Shown: positions 54,874 through 63,065, numbered from the stretch's first letter. The stretch is DNA of 64,000 nt from Gelidibacter gilvus (GCF_004115975.1 NZ_SDDZ01000008.1:62001-126000); one strand, 5' to 3'. Translations and numbers: made by a program. Notes: generated by a model from the letters alone, not told the origin.

Positions 54874-55623
54874 ATGGCGATCGATACAGATAAAAATAGT
54901 TATACCGTTATTTTTGCCATTGTTATGGTTATTGTGGTTGGTTCTATTCTTGCAGGACTGGCCCAAGGCTTAAAACCTTTGGTAAAAGCGAATGAGCGAT
55001 TTGAAATACAACAGAATATATTGTACGCCATGGGCATCAATGCCAATGAAGGACCAAGTGATGTTGAATTCATATCTGCCGACAAAGTAGAGGACGTATT
55101 CAATAGTACCATTACAAAACAATATATAGTTGAAGGTGATAAAGTGACTGAGGATGCTCAAGCTTACTTGCTAGATGTCAAAAAAGAAGAGGCAAAAGCG
55201 AAAGATCCTAACTACACACGTAAGTTGCCTTTGTTTGAAGGTGAAAAAGATGGAAATCCTATTTATGTCATGCCTATTAGAGGAAAAGGATTATGGGATG
55301 CCATTTGGGGTTTTGTAGCTGTAGACAAAGATATGGTGGTACAGGGTGTATTTTTTGATCATGCCGGAGAAACTCCTGGTTTAGGTAGTGAGATTAAACA
55401 GCGTTATTTTATGGACGATTTTGAAGGTGAACACCTTTTAAATGAATCTGGTGCTTTTAAAGGAATAACCGTAGCGAAAGGGAACGCAGATCCTAGGAAT
55501 GATAGAAAAACTGACAATGCGGTAGATGCAATTGCAGGGGCTACTATTACTGGAGACGGTGTTACTGCGATGATTAAAAAGGATTTAAGAATGTATGTGC
55601 CTTATTTCAAGACATTAAAATAA
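54874..55623 (+). CDS. nqrC: Na+-translocating NADH:quinone reductase subunit C
   Basis: This 249-residue protein has one N-terminal membrane helix (FAIVMVIVVGSILAGLA near residues 12-28) and a periplasmic FMN-binding domain. The covalent FMN site is DAIAGATITGDGV near residues 219-231, in which the Thr of AGAT is the acceptor. GLWDAIWGFVAVDKDM and HAGETPGLGSEI are further conserved parts. It follows nqrB by 3 bp and overlaps functionally with ApbE, which needs this motif. Confidence 0.96.
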   Translation: MAIDTDKNSYTVIFAIVMVIVVGSILAGLAQGLKPLVKANERFEIQQNILYAMGINANEGPSDVEFISADKVEDVFNSTITKQYIVEGDKVTEDAQAYLLDVKKEEAKAKDPNYTRKLPLFEGEKDGNPIYVMPIRGKGLWDAIWGFVAVDKDMVVQGVFFDHAGETPGLGSEIKQRYFMDDFEGEHLLNESGAFKGITVAKGNADPRNDRKTDNAVDAIAGATITGDGVTAMIKKDLRMYVPYFKTLK

Positions 55624-55629
55624 AATTGT

Positions 55630-56274
55630 ATGAGACTTTTATCAAAAAAAGATAGTAAACTAATCATGGATCCTTTGGCGGATAATAACCCTATTACCAT
55701 TCAGGTTTTAGGAATCTGTTCTGCCTTGGCTATTACTGCACAGTTAAAGCCATCTATAGTAATGGCTATTTCTGTAATATTTGTGTTAGGAGCCGGTAAC
55801 GTAGTTATTTCGTTAATGCGAAATATCATTCCTTCAAAAATCAGAATTATTGTACAACTCGTCGTAGTGGCAACCTTAGTAATTATTGTTGACCAGGTGT
55901 TGAAAGCTTATGCTTATAGTTTGAGTAAAGAGCTTTCTGTTTTCATCGGACTTATTATTACCAACTGTATTATTATGGGACGTTTTGAAGCTTTTGCTTT
56001 GGCAAACGGACCTTGGCAATCATTTTTGGATGGTGTTGGTAATGCTTTAGGTTATGGAGTTATTTTAGTTATTGTGGGCTTCTTTAGAGAGCTTTTAGGG
56101 TCAGGTACCTTGATGGGCTTTAAAGTTTTGGGAGACCCTGTTGAGAAAACCGGTCTATACGCTATCGGTTATGAAAATAACGGCTTCATGGTTCTACCTC
56201 CAATGGCATTGATAGTCATAGGTATTATCATTTGGGTACAAAGAAGCAAAAACAAAGAATTAATAGAAGACTAA
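55630..56274 (+). CDS. nqrD: Na+-translocating NADH:quinone reductase subunit D
   Basis: This 214-residue protein has six hydrophobic helices. The conserved cysteines in ICSALAIT near residue 29 and TNCIIMGR near residue 114 match those that, with the pair from NqrE, hold the iron centre in the membrane. MDPLADNNPITIQVLG near residue 13 and RELLGSGTLMG are other NqrD marks. It lies 6 bp after nqrC. An unusual 84-bp gap with a heptamer run follows before nqrE. Confidence 0.96.
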   Translation: MRLLSKKDSKLIMDPLADNNPITIQVLGICSALAITAQLKPSIVMAISVIFVLGAGNVVISLMRNIIPSKIRIIVQLVVVATLVIIVDQVLKAYAYSLSKELSVFIGLIITNCIIMGRFEAFALANGPWQSFLDGVGNALGYGVILVIVGFFRELLGSGTLMGFKVLGDPVEKTGLYAIGYENNGFMVLPPMALIVIGIIIWVQRSKNKELIED

Positions 56275-56320
56275 TTTAAATAGCCTGCAGTAAGCAGACA
56301 TCAGTAAGCAATAAAGCGCT

Positions 56321-56348
56321 ACTGAAGACTGTGGACTGAAGACTGAAG
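56321..56348 (+). repeat. Heptamer array, ACTGAAG family (4 units), between nqrD and nqrE
   Basis: ACTGAAG, ACTGTGG, ACTGAAG and ACTGAAG are contiguous and end 10 bp before the nqrE ATG. The other gaps in this operon are 3-10 bp, so the 84-bp gap is an insertion relative to the rest. Confidence 0.8.
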
Positions 56349-56358
56349 ACTATAAAAA

Positions 56359-57093
56359 ATGGAACATATAGAATTATTTTTCAAATCGATATTTGTAGAC
56401 AACATGATTTTCGCATACTTCTTGGGTATGTGTTCATATTTGGCTGTGTCTAAAAAAGTAGCTACTGCCGTTGGTCTTGGTGCTGCCGTCATCTTTGTTT
56501 TGGCGATTACAGTACCTTTAAACTGGTTGTTGGATCAATATTTACTACAAGAAGGCGCCTTGGTTTGGTTGGGACCAGAATATGCGGATTTTGACCTGAG
56601 CTTCTTATCCTTTATTATGTTTATTGCCACCATTGCAACCATGGTTCAACTTGTTGAAATTGTTGTTGAGAAATTTTCACCGGGATTATATAACTCCTTG
56701 GGTATATTTCTACCTTTGATTGCAGTAAACTGTGCTATTTTAGGAGGTTCTTTATTTATGCAGTCTCGTGAAATAGAAACTTTAGGTTTGGCACTTAATT
56801 ATGGTATAGGTTCAGGAATAGGTTGGTTTTTAGCTATTGTTGCCATCGCTGCCATTAGAGAGAAAATCAGATATAGTAATGTTCCTGCACCTTTAAGAGG
56901 ATTAGGGATTACATTTATAATCACGGGTTTAATGGCCATTGGGTTTATGAGTTTTGGTGGTATGTTAACTGGTGGAGATGATGAAGCTACAGAAGACAAT
57001 TTGGAAACCGTCGATGGTATGGTAACTGCCCAGAAAGATCACAAAACTTCTGATTTTGTGATTGAAGAAACAAACGATACAGATAATAAATAA
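56359..57093 (+). CDS. nqrE: Na+-translocating NADH:quinone reductase subunit E, with acidic C-terminal tail
   Basis: This 244-residue membrane subunit pairs with NqrD. It has six helices and the iron-centre cysteines in GMCSYLAVS near residue 25 and VNCAILGG near residue 120. It is longer than the usual approximately 200-residue NqrE because of an acidic, non-hydrophobic C-terminal tail of about 40 residues ([12 protein letters not shown] onward). From memory this extension is common in Bacteroidota. The 10 bp before its ATG adjoin a heptamer array. nqrF follows 8 bp downstream. Confidence 0.95.
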   Translation: MEHIELFFKSIFVDNMIFAYFLGMCSYLAVSKKVATAVGLGAAVIFVLAITVPLNWLLDQYLLQEGALVWLGPEYADFDLSFLSFIMFIATIATMVQLVEIVVEKFSPGLYNSLGIFLPLIAVNCAILGGSLFMQSREIETLGLALNYGIGSGIGWFLAIVAIAAIREKIRYSNVPAPLRGLGITFIITGLMAIGFMSFGGMLTGGDDEATEDNLETVDGMVTAQKDHKTSDFVIEETNDTDNK

Positions 57094-57101
57094 TAAAGAT
57101 T

Positions 57102-58409
57102 ATGATATTAGCAGCAAGCACATTAGGAACAGTCATTGTTACAGTTGTCGCGTTTTTAGTGGTTACTTTATTATTGGTAACGCTTTTACTTGTAGTGAAA
57201 CAAAAATTGTCTCCTTCAGGTCCGGTAACACTTACCATTAACGGTGAACGTAAATTGGAAGTCAGTTCAGGAAGCACCTTATTAAATACCTTATCAGCCC
57301 AGAAAATATTTTTACCATCCGCTTGTGGTGGTGGTGGAACTTGTATTCAGTGTGAGTGCCACGTACTATCAGGAGGCGGGGAAGCTTTACCTACAGAGAC
57401 ACCTCACTTCAGTAGAAGAGAGATTCAAGAAGGCATCCGTTTATCTTGTCAGGTAAGGGTAAAACAGGATATGGAAATTACCATTCCTGAAGAAATATTT
57501 GGAGTTAAGAAATGGGAAGCAACCGTGGTTAGAAACTACAACGTGGCCTCATTTATTAAGGAGTTTGTTGTTGAGATTGAGGAGGATATGGGCTACAAAG
57601 CAGGTGGTTATGTCCAAATTGAGATTCCAAAATGCGAAATTAAATTTTCGGATATGGACATCACAGCGCATCCAGAAGAACATGATACGCCAGATAAATT
57701 TCAGGCAGAATGGGACAAATTTAAGCTTTGGCCTTTGGTCATGAAAAACGACGAAACTGTAGAACGTGCTTACTCAATGGCTTCTTATCCAGCAGAAGGA
57801 CGTGAAATCATGTTAAACGTACGTATTGCAACACCGCCATTCGATCGTGCTAAAAACGGTTGGATGGATGTTAATCCAGGTATTGCATCATCTTATATAT
57901 TTGCTCAGAAACCAGGTGATAAGGTCGTTATTTCTGGACCTTTCGGAGAGTTCTTTATCAATGAGTCAGACAGTGAAATGTTGTACGTAGGTGGTGGAGC
58001 AGGAATGGCGCCAATGCGTTCTCACTTGTATCAACTTTTCAAAACCTTAAAAACAGGTCGTAAAGTAACGTATTGGTACGGTGGTCGTTCTAAGCGTGAG
58101 TTGTTCTATTTAGAGCATTTCCATGAGCTAGAGCGTGAGTTCCCTAACTTTAAGTTTTATATGGCATTATCTGAACCAATGGAAGAGGATAATTGGAAAA
58201 TAAAGGAAAACATTGACGCTCCAGGTGATGGTTTCGTAGGATTCATCCACAATTGTGTGATCGATAACTATTTGAATCACCATGATTCACCAGAAGATAT
58301 CGAATTGTATTTCTGTGGTCCACCATTAATGAACCAAGCAGTTCAAAAAATGGGAGAGGATTTCGGAATCCCTGATGAAAACATCAGATTTGACGACTTC
58401 GGAGGATAA
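57102..58409 (+). CDS. nqrF: Na+-translocating NADH:quinone reductase subunit F
   Basis: This 435-residue electron-entry subunit has one N-terminal membrane helix, a [2Fe-2S] ferredoxin domain and a ferredoxin-reductase-like FAD/NADH module. The four cluster cysteines are in CGGGGTCIQC (about residues 75, 81 and 84) and in RLSCQVRV (about 117). The FAD motif is RAYSMASYP near residue 224, and the NADH-binding part has GGGAGMAPMRSHL near residue 297 and FCGPPLMNQAV near residue 405. It is the last gene of the operon, followed by a strong terminator. Confidence 0.97.
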   Translation: MILAASTLGTVIVTVVAFLVVTLLLVTLLLVVKQKLSPSGPVTLTINGERKLEVSSGSTLLNTLSAQKIFLPSACGGGGTCIQCECHVLSGGGEALPTETPHFSRREIQEGIRLSCQVRVKQDMEITIPEEIFGVKKWEATVVRNYNVASFIKEFVVEIEEDMGYKAGGYVQIEIPKCEIKFSDMDITAHPEEHDTPDKFQAEWDKFKLWPLVMKNDETVERAYSMASYPAEGREIMLNVRIATPPFDRAKNGWMDVNPGIASSYIFAQKPGDKVVISGPFGEFFINESDSEMLYVGGGAGMAPMRSHLYQLFKTLKTGRKVTYWYGGRSKRELFYLEHFHELEREFPNFKFYMALSEPMEEDNWKIKENIDAPGDGFVGFIHNCVIDNYLNHHDSPEDIELYFCGPPLMNQAVQKMGEDFGIPDENIRFDDFGG

Positions 58410-58488
58410 AATTGCTGCGCAGGCAGGAATCCTTTAGGTTTAGCTTAGCGAATTTCTTTAGCGAAATTCAGTCAACTAATAAATAAAA

Positions 58489-58524
58489 AAAAGCCAGTAC
58501 TTTCATTAAGTCCTGGCTTTTTTT
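58489..58524 (+). terminator. Terminator of the nqr operon
   Basis: AAAAAGCCAG and CTGGCTTTTT pair with one internal loop and T runs follow, about 80 bp after nqrF. Just upstream, GAATTTC and GAAATTC form a smaller inverted repeat (58450-58468). Confidence 0.85.
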
Positions 58525-58629
58525 ATTTTTATGAAGCGAATAAAATCGAATAGATTTCAATTCTAGATTCCCTGCCCGCCGGCAAGTTCACTCTAAAAGC
58601 GAAGCGGTCTTGGTTCTAAATTAAAAAAC

Positions 58630-59352
58630 CTATTTGCCTTCATTCCAGTAATAACTATCGGGGTGTTCACGTTTCCCAAACACAGCGGTGCCAACCCTAA
58701 CCATAGTTGCTCCTTCTTCGATGGCAATTTCCAAGTCTCCACTCATGCCCATCGACAGTTCATTTGCCGGAATGCCTTTGTCAAGAAGTTGCAATTGTAC
58801 GTTTTTTAGCAATTTGAAACATCTCCGAACTTTTTCATGTTCGGCTGAAAATAAGCCGATGGTCATTAAACCTTTGATGTTGATGCGGTCAAACTGTTGG
58901 ACTTCCATAGCGAATTTTACGGCGTTGTCAGGATGCATTCCAAATTTACTTTCTTCAAACGAGGTATTAAATTGCAAATAGGCATCCATGGTTCTATCTT
59001 CATATTCCAACCGATTTTGTAGTTTTTCTGCCAATTTGAGCCTGTCTAAAGACTGAAGGCAATCCACATCATAACGTATCAATTCTTTTACCTTATTGGT
59101 CTGTAAGTGGCCTATAAAGTGCTTTTGATGGGCGAAGGGCTTTAAGCTCTCATACTTTTCTTTAATCTCTTGAATCTTATTTTCACCAATTAAGGTTTGA
59201 TGATTGGCAAAAGCAATTTTTATATTTTCCGCAGATACGGTTTTCGTAGCCAATAACAACTTTACGTCATCGGTATTTCGATTGGCATTTTTACAGGCGT
59301 TTTCAATTCTTTCAAGGATTTTTGCGATATTCTTCTGAATCGAATGTTCCAT
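58630..59352 (-). CDS. YggS-family pyridoxal phosphate homeostasis protein
   Basis: This 240-residue protein is a single alanine-racemase-type barrel that binds PLP and buffers its level. Key parts are VKLLLATKTVSAENI with the PLP lysine near residue 35, IGENKIQEIKEKYE near 58, HFIGHLQTNKVKEL near 80, SLDRLKLAEKL near 108, and ELSMGMSGDLEIAIEEGATMVRVGT near 200 (part: LSMGMSGDLEIAIEEGATM). Here the lysine motif LLATKT is slightly altered from the usual LVAVSK. The ATG at 59352 comes one base after the stop of the AAA ATPase gene, so the two are translationally coupled. Confidence 0.92.
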   Translation of the reverse strand: MEHSIQKNIAKILERIENACKNANRNTDDVKLLLATKTVSAENIKIAFANHQTLIGENKIQEIKEKYESLKPFAHQKHFIGHLQTNKVKELIRYDVDCLQSLDRLKLAEKLQNRLEYEDRTMDAYLQFNTSFEESKFGMHPDNAVKFAMEVQQFDRINIKGLMTIGLFSAEHEKVRRCFKLLKNVQLQLLDKGIPANELSMGMSGDLEIAIEEGATMVRVGTAVFGKREHPDSYYWNEGK

Positions 59353-59353
59353 A

Positions 59354-60400
59354 TTAAAACTCATTTTTTTCAATATAAACCCAGACTTCTACTCCTGAGT
59401 TGGTGGTTGCCAAAGCCCTTTTTGAATTAGTAACTGCAAGTTGATCAGTCAGTACAAGTTCTTCCCCTGTAATCTCGAACACCATCCCTTTTAATTTATC
59501 GCTCGGTTCTTTTGATTTTATGGCGATTTTAGGTGTTTTTGTTCTGTTGTTTTCAGACATAGAAACACCATTGAATTTTGAATCCTTTAATGTGTATCCA
59601 GATAAAGTGTCTTCAGTTCCTTGAAATTTTCTACCGTAATGTTGAAGCTGCAGGTCCTCGGATACGATAGTGTCATAAGAAAACAAAAGATGTTTTTTCT
59701 GTTTTTCAAACTGGATGACATTGGCTTTTATTTGTTGATGAATGCTATCTTTTGCCTCAGCATAAGAAATGCCATAACTTCTTTTAATAGTGTTGAGGTT
59801 TTTTGGAAAACCTGATAGTATCCTGTCGTAATAGGTGTCGAGATCTTCTTCGGTAGGTAAGGTGTATCTAAGTCTAATTTGAAACCGTCGCAATAAAGCC
59901 GTGTCAATAATATCTAAATGGTTTGTAGCACAAATTAATAGGGCATTATCTGGTAAATTATCGATCAATTGAAGCAAGGTGTTCACCAACCGCTTCATTT
60001 CACCTGAATCTTTCTCGTCATAATCTCTTAATTTACCTATAAAATCAAATTCATCTATAAATAAAATGGCGTCATCATTAGATGCTTTTTTGAAGAGTTC
60101 AGATAGATTTTTTGCTGTTTCCCCTAATTTAGACGATACGAATCCGCTTAAATTAATGGCAATGACCTTTTTGTTTAAGGCGTGTCCTATGGCGTAGGCC
60201 GTGGCTGTTTTTCCACATCCTGTATGGCCATATAACAAAATCTTATTGTCCACAGGAATGTTCAGGTTGTTGAGCGCATTGATATAGGTGAATTCTTCCA
60301 ATAACTGATTGATACGGACTCTGATGTCTTCATTGAGATGAAGTTGATCAAGTGGAATGACCTTGTGTTTTGGGTTTAAATAGGTGCTGTGATGTGCCAT
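59354..60400 (-). CDS. AAA-family ATPase with a C-terminal gamma-glutamylcyclotransferase-like region
   Basis: This 348-residue protein has an AAA module at about residues 20-225: Walker A GHTGCGKTA (57-65), Walker B ILFIDEFD (112-119), sensor 1 ICATNHLD, and an arginine-finger-like LLRRFQIRLRY. It should hydrolyse ATP and probably forms a ring. Residues 250-345 read like an AIG2/GGCT fold. LQHYGRKF recalls the LFVYGTLR opening, DKLKGMVFEITGEEL the GxVFEI core, and SGVEVWVYIE the last strand. Where that family has D-x-x-E the sequence is TDQLA, so the catalytic Glu is probably absent. The gene is the first of an operon with yggS. This domain reading is from pattern memory only. Confidence 0.8.
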   Translation of the reverse strand: MAHHSTYLNPKHKVIPLDQLHLNEDIRVRINQLLEEFTYINALNNLNIPVDNKILLYGHTGCGKTATAYAIGHALNKKVIAINLSGFVSSKLGETAKNLSELFKKASNDDAILFIDEFDFIGKLRDYDEKDSGEMKRLVNTLLQLIDNLPDNALLICATNHLDIIDTALLRRFQIRLRYTLPTEEDLDTYYDRILSGFPKNLNTIKRSYGISYAEAKDSIHQQIKANVIQFEKQKKHLLFSYDTIVSEDLQLQHYGRKFQGTEDTLSGYTLKDSKFNGVSMSENNRTKTPKIAIKSKEPSDKLKGMVFEITGEELVLTDQLAVTNSKRALATTNSGVEVWVYIEKNEF

Positions 60401-60940
60401 GTGATAGATCTTCTGAGGATTATAATTTCTGTTTCATTTTGGTTATATGTGAAACAATTGCATAAGAGCGCCAAATAATAGCGCCATTTGTGTCATTTAT
60501 AATAGAGTTCAAATTTACCTAATTCGAACAACTTTCCATATTCAAAACGCTAGCATTTCACGTCAAATGGAGTCAAGTCTCATGAGATGTCGATATAATG
60601 AGCTGTTTAAAAAGTTTCTCACTAGAAGGTCTTCTTGTTAAATTTTGCAATAGGAAGTCTAGATATAATGTGTGCTATACCACAAGGAGATTCACACTCT
60701 AAGTTTTTTGAAATAGGAAGTTAACAGCTTTGAAAGCTTCTTTATATGGCTAAGTATCATAAATTAAAACACTTTTAAGATGAAGAGTTTTTTAAATTAT
60801 TGGGTATTCTAGGTATTTTTCCAATAATTGAACACTGTTTTTAGGCTTTGATAATTTTTGCTTAATTAATTAACTAATGATTAAACCTTTGAGGTTTTCA
60901 AAACCTGAAAGGTTTATAGTATATCCTGCCCGACACTCGA
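60401..60940. other. 540-bp gap between the AAA ATPase gene and the Cys-rich small protein
   Basis: Mostly AT-rich unique sequence without a gene I can support. It contains a palindrome at 60882-60914. No heptamer array was seen. No exact -7 element for the AAA gene was found. Confidence 0.55.
60882..60914 (-). terminator. Palindrome after the Cys-rich gene, similar to the pnp terminator
   Basis: AAACCTTTGAGG and CCTGAAAGGTTT pair around a TTTTCAAAA centre with one mismatch. It matches the pnp terminator (16881-16911) at 27 of 31 bases. It lies 26 bp after the stop at 60941 but lacks a clean T run. Confidence 0.6.
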
Positions 60941-61402
60941 TTAAGTTAAGATCTCCTCCAGCTGGTGTCGCGGTTGGTCGTTGTCAAATTCAAAAAGTTT
61001 TGAATAATCCATGACGTTATCCACACCGTCCAAGGCGCATAAAAATGCCACAGTTTCACACAACCCATTAAAAAGAACGTTCTTGTCTTTTGGGTTTTTG
61101 GGTTTTTTTCCTTTTCGATTTAAAGGTAGGGCATACCCACATCCTTTAAGAAAACTGGCTTCTATTCGTAATAATTCGAGAGGTGAATACCCGCTAAACT
61201 TTCTACCTAAATTCTGATGGACCAGTCCCACATAATTCAATTGTAAAGAGCCATGACTATCTGAAAGATGTTTCCAGGCATCGTTATGATCTAAAATATT
61301 TCCGACAGCACATTGCTGACAACATTCTGGATGAAGTTCATTATTATGAAATGCTGCATATAATTTCTGAATGGCCTGATCTAATCGGTGTGAAGTCTTC
61401 AT
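60941..61402 (-). CDS. Small Cys-rich protein of unknown function, common near nqr genes in Flavobacteriia
   Basis: This 153-residue soluble protein has a CCQQC cluster (in HPECCQQCAVGN near residue 27) followed by WKHLSDSHGSLQLNYVGLVH near residue 43 and RKFSGYSPLELLRIEASFLK near residue 66. The ending is YSKLFEFDND. Some annotations call this family 'NQR subunit F', but it has no homology to NqrF that I can see: there is no ferredoxin or FAD motif. The cysteines could bind a metal or Fe-S cluster. I chose the ATG at 61402 over that at 61447 because it gives the usual length. Its neighbourhood (nqrF on one side, apbE on the other) suggests a role in NQR maturation, which is an inference. Confidence 0.75.
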   Translation of the reverse strand: MKTSHRLDQAIQKLYAAFHNNELHPECCQQCAVGNILDHNDAWKHLSDSHGSLQLNYVGLVHQNLGRKFSGYSPLELLRIEASFLKGCGYALPLNRKGKKPKNPKDKNVLFNGLCETVAFLCALDGVDNVMDYSKLFEFDNDQPRHQLEEILT

Positions 61403-61604
61403 AGCTTGAGATTTATGACTATTAAGGTACTGAAATTGATAATTCAAATGAAGAAATTTATTGGTTTTAACAAAATATAAATAGTGAATCTTAAGAGATT
61501 AAGTCCCGTTAGGTTAAAGTTTTCAATACAACGTTTTCGGTTAAGATTTTAAGTCATACAAATAATTTTCATTTTTCTTAAGAGCTTGATCATTGGTATT
61601 ATTG

Positions 61605-61612
61605 TATTTTTG
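61605..61612 (+). promoter_or_regulatory. Bacteroidota -7 element of the small gene at 61617
   Basis: TATTTTTG is an exact TAnnTTTG match only 5 bp before the ATG at 61617, implying a leaderless or nearly leaderless mRNA. It also rules out the in-frame ATG at 61593. Confidence 0.5.
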
Positions 61613-61616
61613 CAGC

Positions 61617-61994
61617 ATGAGAAAAGCACTTACAGAACAAGAAATGCACAACCTTGCCATGAATCATGTTGGAAAGGATCTGGAAGCTCGCGGATTTGAA
61701 TTTATAGCGATCAACAGCAAACTTAAAAAGCATCCGCAGTTTGTGTGCATAGATAAAACGAAACAGTATTTCTTCGTCATCGTGAGGTCGGTACTCCTTC
61801 CTGAAAATCCGAATAACTATGATATCATCTGGATGGAAAGCTTTAAAAAACATGCCCGAGAAAAAAATGCGAAAGTATTATATGCTGGTGTTGGCATAGG
61901 AAATCCAGACGGTGAAGATTTGCCGGTCTATTTAAATGAAGAATACTTGATTGAATACAATGGCATTCAGGTGATAGAAACCAATTTGAATTAG
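61617..61994 (+). CDS. Conserved small protein upstream of apbE, function unknown
   Basis: This 125-residue soluble protein has no motif that I recognise. It opens with MRKALTEQEMHNLAMNHVGK, has a central strand-rich part (FVCIDKTKQYFFVIVRSVLLP), and ends with IEYNGIQVIETNLN. The layout of basic and hydrophobic strands near residues 45-105 could be a small alpha/beta nuclease-like or binding fold, but nothing specific supports this. It precedes apbE by 9 bp, so the two are probably co-transcribed. That links it to flavin attachment only by position. Confidence 0.75.
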   Translation: MRKALTEQEMHNLAMNHVGKDLEARGFEFIAINSKLKKHPQFVCIDKTKQYFFVIVRSVLLPENPNNYDIIWMESFKKHAREKNAKVLYAGVGIGNPDGEDLPVYLNEEYLIEYNGIQVIETNLN

Positions 61995-62003
61995 AGAAAA
62001 CCT

Positions 62004-63065
62004 ATGACACGGAGTTGCCCAGAGAACTACAGAGGTTCACAGAGATTTACTTATAATTTTTCTAAAAAAACTCGTGTCTTCTTGACAACAGGAATAGGGA
62101 TCCTCTTGGTTTTTTGCACATTTTCATGCAAACAAGAGCCTATAAACACCAAAATGTCTGGCGAGGTTTTCGGAACCTCATACGGTGTCCAATATTATTC
62201 AGAAAAGAACAGAAGCTTCCAACGACAGTTTGATAGTTTATTTGATATCATCAATACCTCCATGTCTACGTATCAGAAGGACTCCGATATTTCTAAAATC
62301 AACCGAAATGAAGCTTTTACCATAGATGAACATTTTAAAAATGTATTTAGCGCTTCAAAAGAGATTTATGAAGCTACTGATGGTGTTTTTGATCCCACTA
62401 TAGGGGTTTTGGTCAACGCATGGGATTTTGGGCCAGAGGGAAAGGTTGTGGCCTTGGACAGTCTTAAAATAGATAGCTTGATGTTGTCTGTAGGATTGGA
62501 TAAAGTAACACTGAATAACAACACCATTACAAAGGAAAACCCAAATACGTTCATCGATTTCAACGCTATTGCCAAAGGTTATGGGGTGGATGTCATTGCT
62601 GATTTCTTGGAAAGTCAGAATATCAAAGATTATATTGTTGAAATAGGTGGGGAAATAAGATGTAAAGGGCAGAATTTTGAAAAACAAAAGCCCTGGAAAG
62701 TAGGTGTGGAGCTGCCCCATTTTGATATCGAACAATCTGTTTTAAAAACCATTTCATTATATGATGAAGCCATGGCAACATCAGGAACGTATCGAAAATT
62801 CAAAACCGATAGTTTGGGAAATCGGTATTCGCACATCTTGGATCCAATAACCGGCTACCCAAGTAAAACCAATTTATTGAGCATTTCAGTCATTGCTAAA
62901 GATTGTATGACTGCTGATGCTTATGCAACGGCATTTAAAGCTATGGGACTAGAGAAAGTGAAGGCTTTTTTAATAAACCATCCCGAATTAAAAGTGTTTT
63001 TGATTTTTGAAAATGATGATAGAGAATTGGAAACACTTTCTTTGAATGGTTTTCCTGAAGAGTGA
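62004..63065 (+). CDS. apbE: FAD:protein FMN transferase (ApbE), lipoprotein
   Basis: This 353-residue periplasmic enzyme attaches FMN from FAD to a Thr in Dxx(S/T)GAT-type motifs, here most likely of NqrC and NqrB. The lipobox FCTFSC is near residue 42. The catalytic parts are MSTYQKDSDISKINRN near residue 88, GVFDPTIGVLVNAWDFG near residue 128, DFNAIAKGYGVDVIADFL near residue 188, EIGGEIRCKG, ATSGTYRKF near residue 256, YSHILDPITGYPS near residue 272, and CMTADAYATAFKAMG. The first 18 residues before the signal peptide are encoded by a CACAGAG-type repeat and are probably not part of the mature design. An internal non-ATG start is possible. Confidence 0.94.
   Translation: MTRSCPENYRGSQRFTYNFSKKTRVFLTTGIGILLVFCTFSCKQEPINTKMSGEVFGTSYGVQYYSEKNRSFQRQFDSLFDIINTSMSTYQKDSDISKINRNEAFTIDEHFKNVFSASKEIYEATDGVFDPTIGVLVNAWDFGPEGKVVALDSLKIDSLMLSVGLDKVTLNNNTITKENPNTFIDFNAIAKGYGVDVIADFLESQNIKDYIVEIGGEIRCKGQNFEKQKPWKVGVELPHFDIEQSVLKTISLYDEAMATSGTYRKFKTDSLGNRYSHILDPITGYPSKTNLLSISVIAKDCMTADAYATAFKAMGLEKVKAFLINHPELKVFLIFENDDRELETLSLNGFPEE

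Noticed and set aside
59353-59373. Longer YggS start overlapping the AAA gene
   Set aside because: The ATG at 59352 directly follows the AAA stop and gives the normal family N-terminus, so the longer frame was not used.
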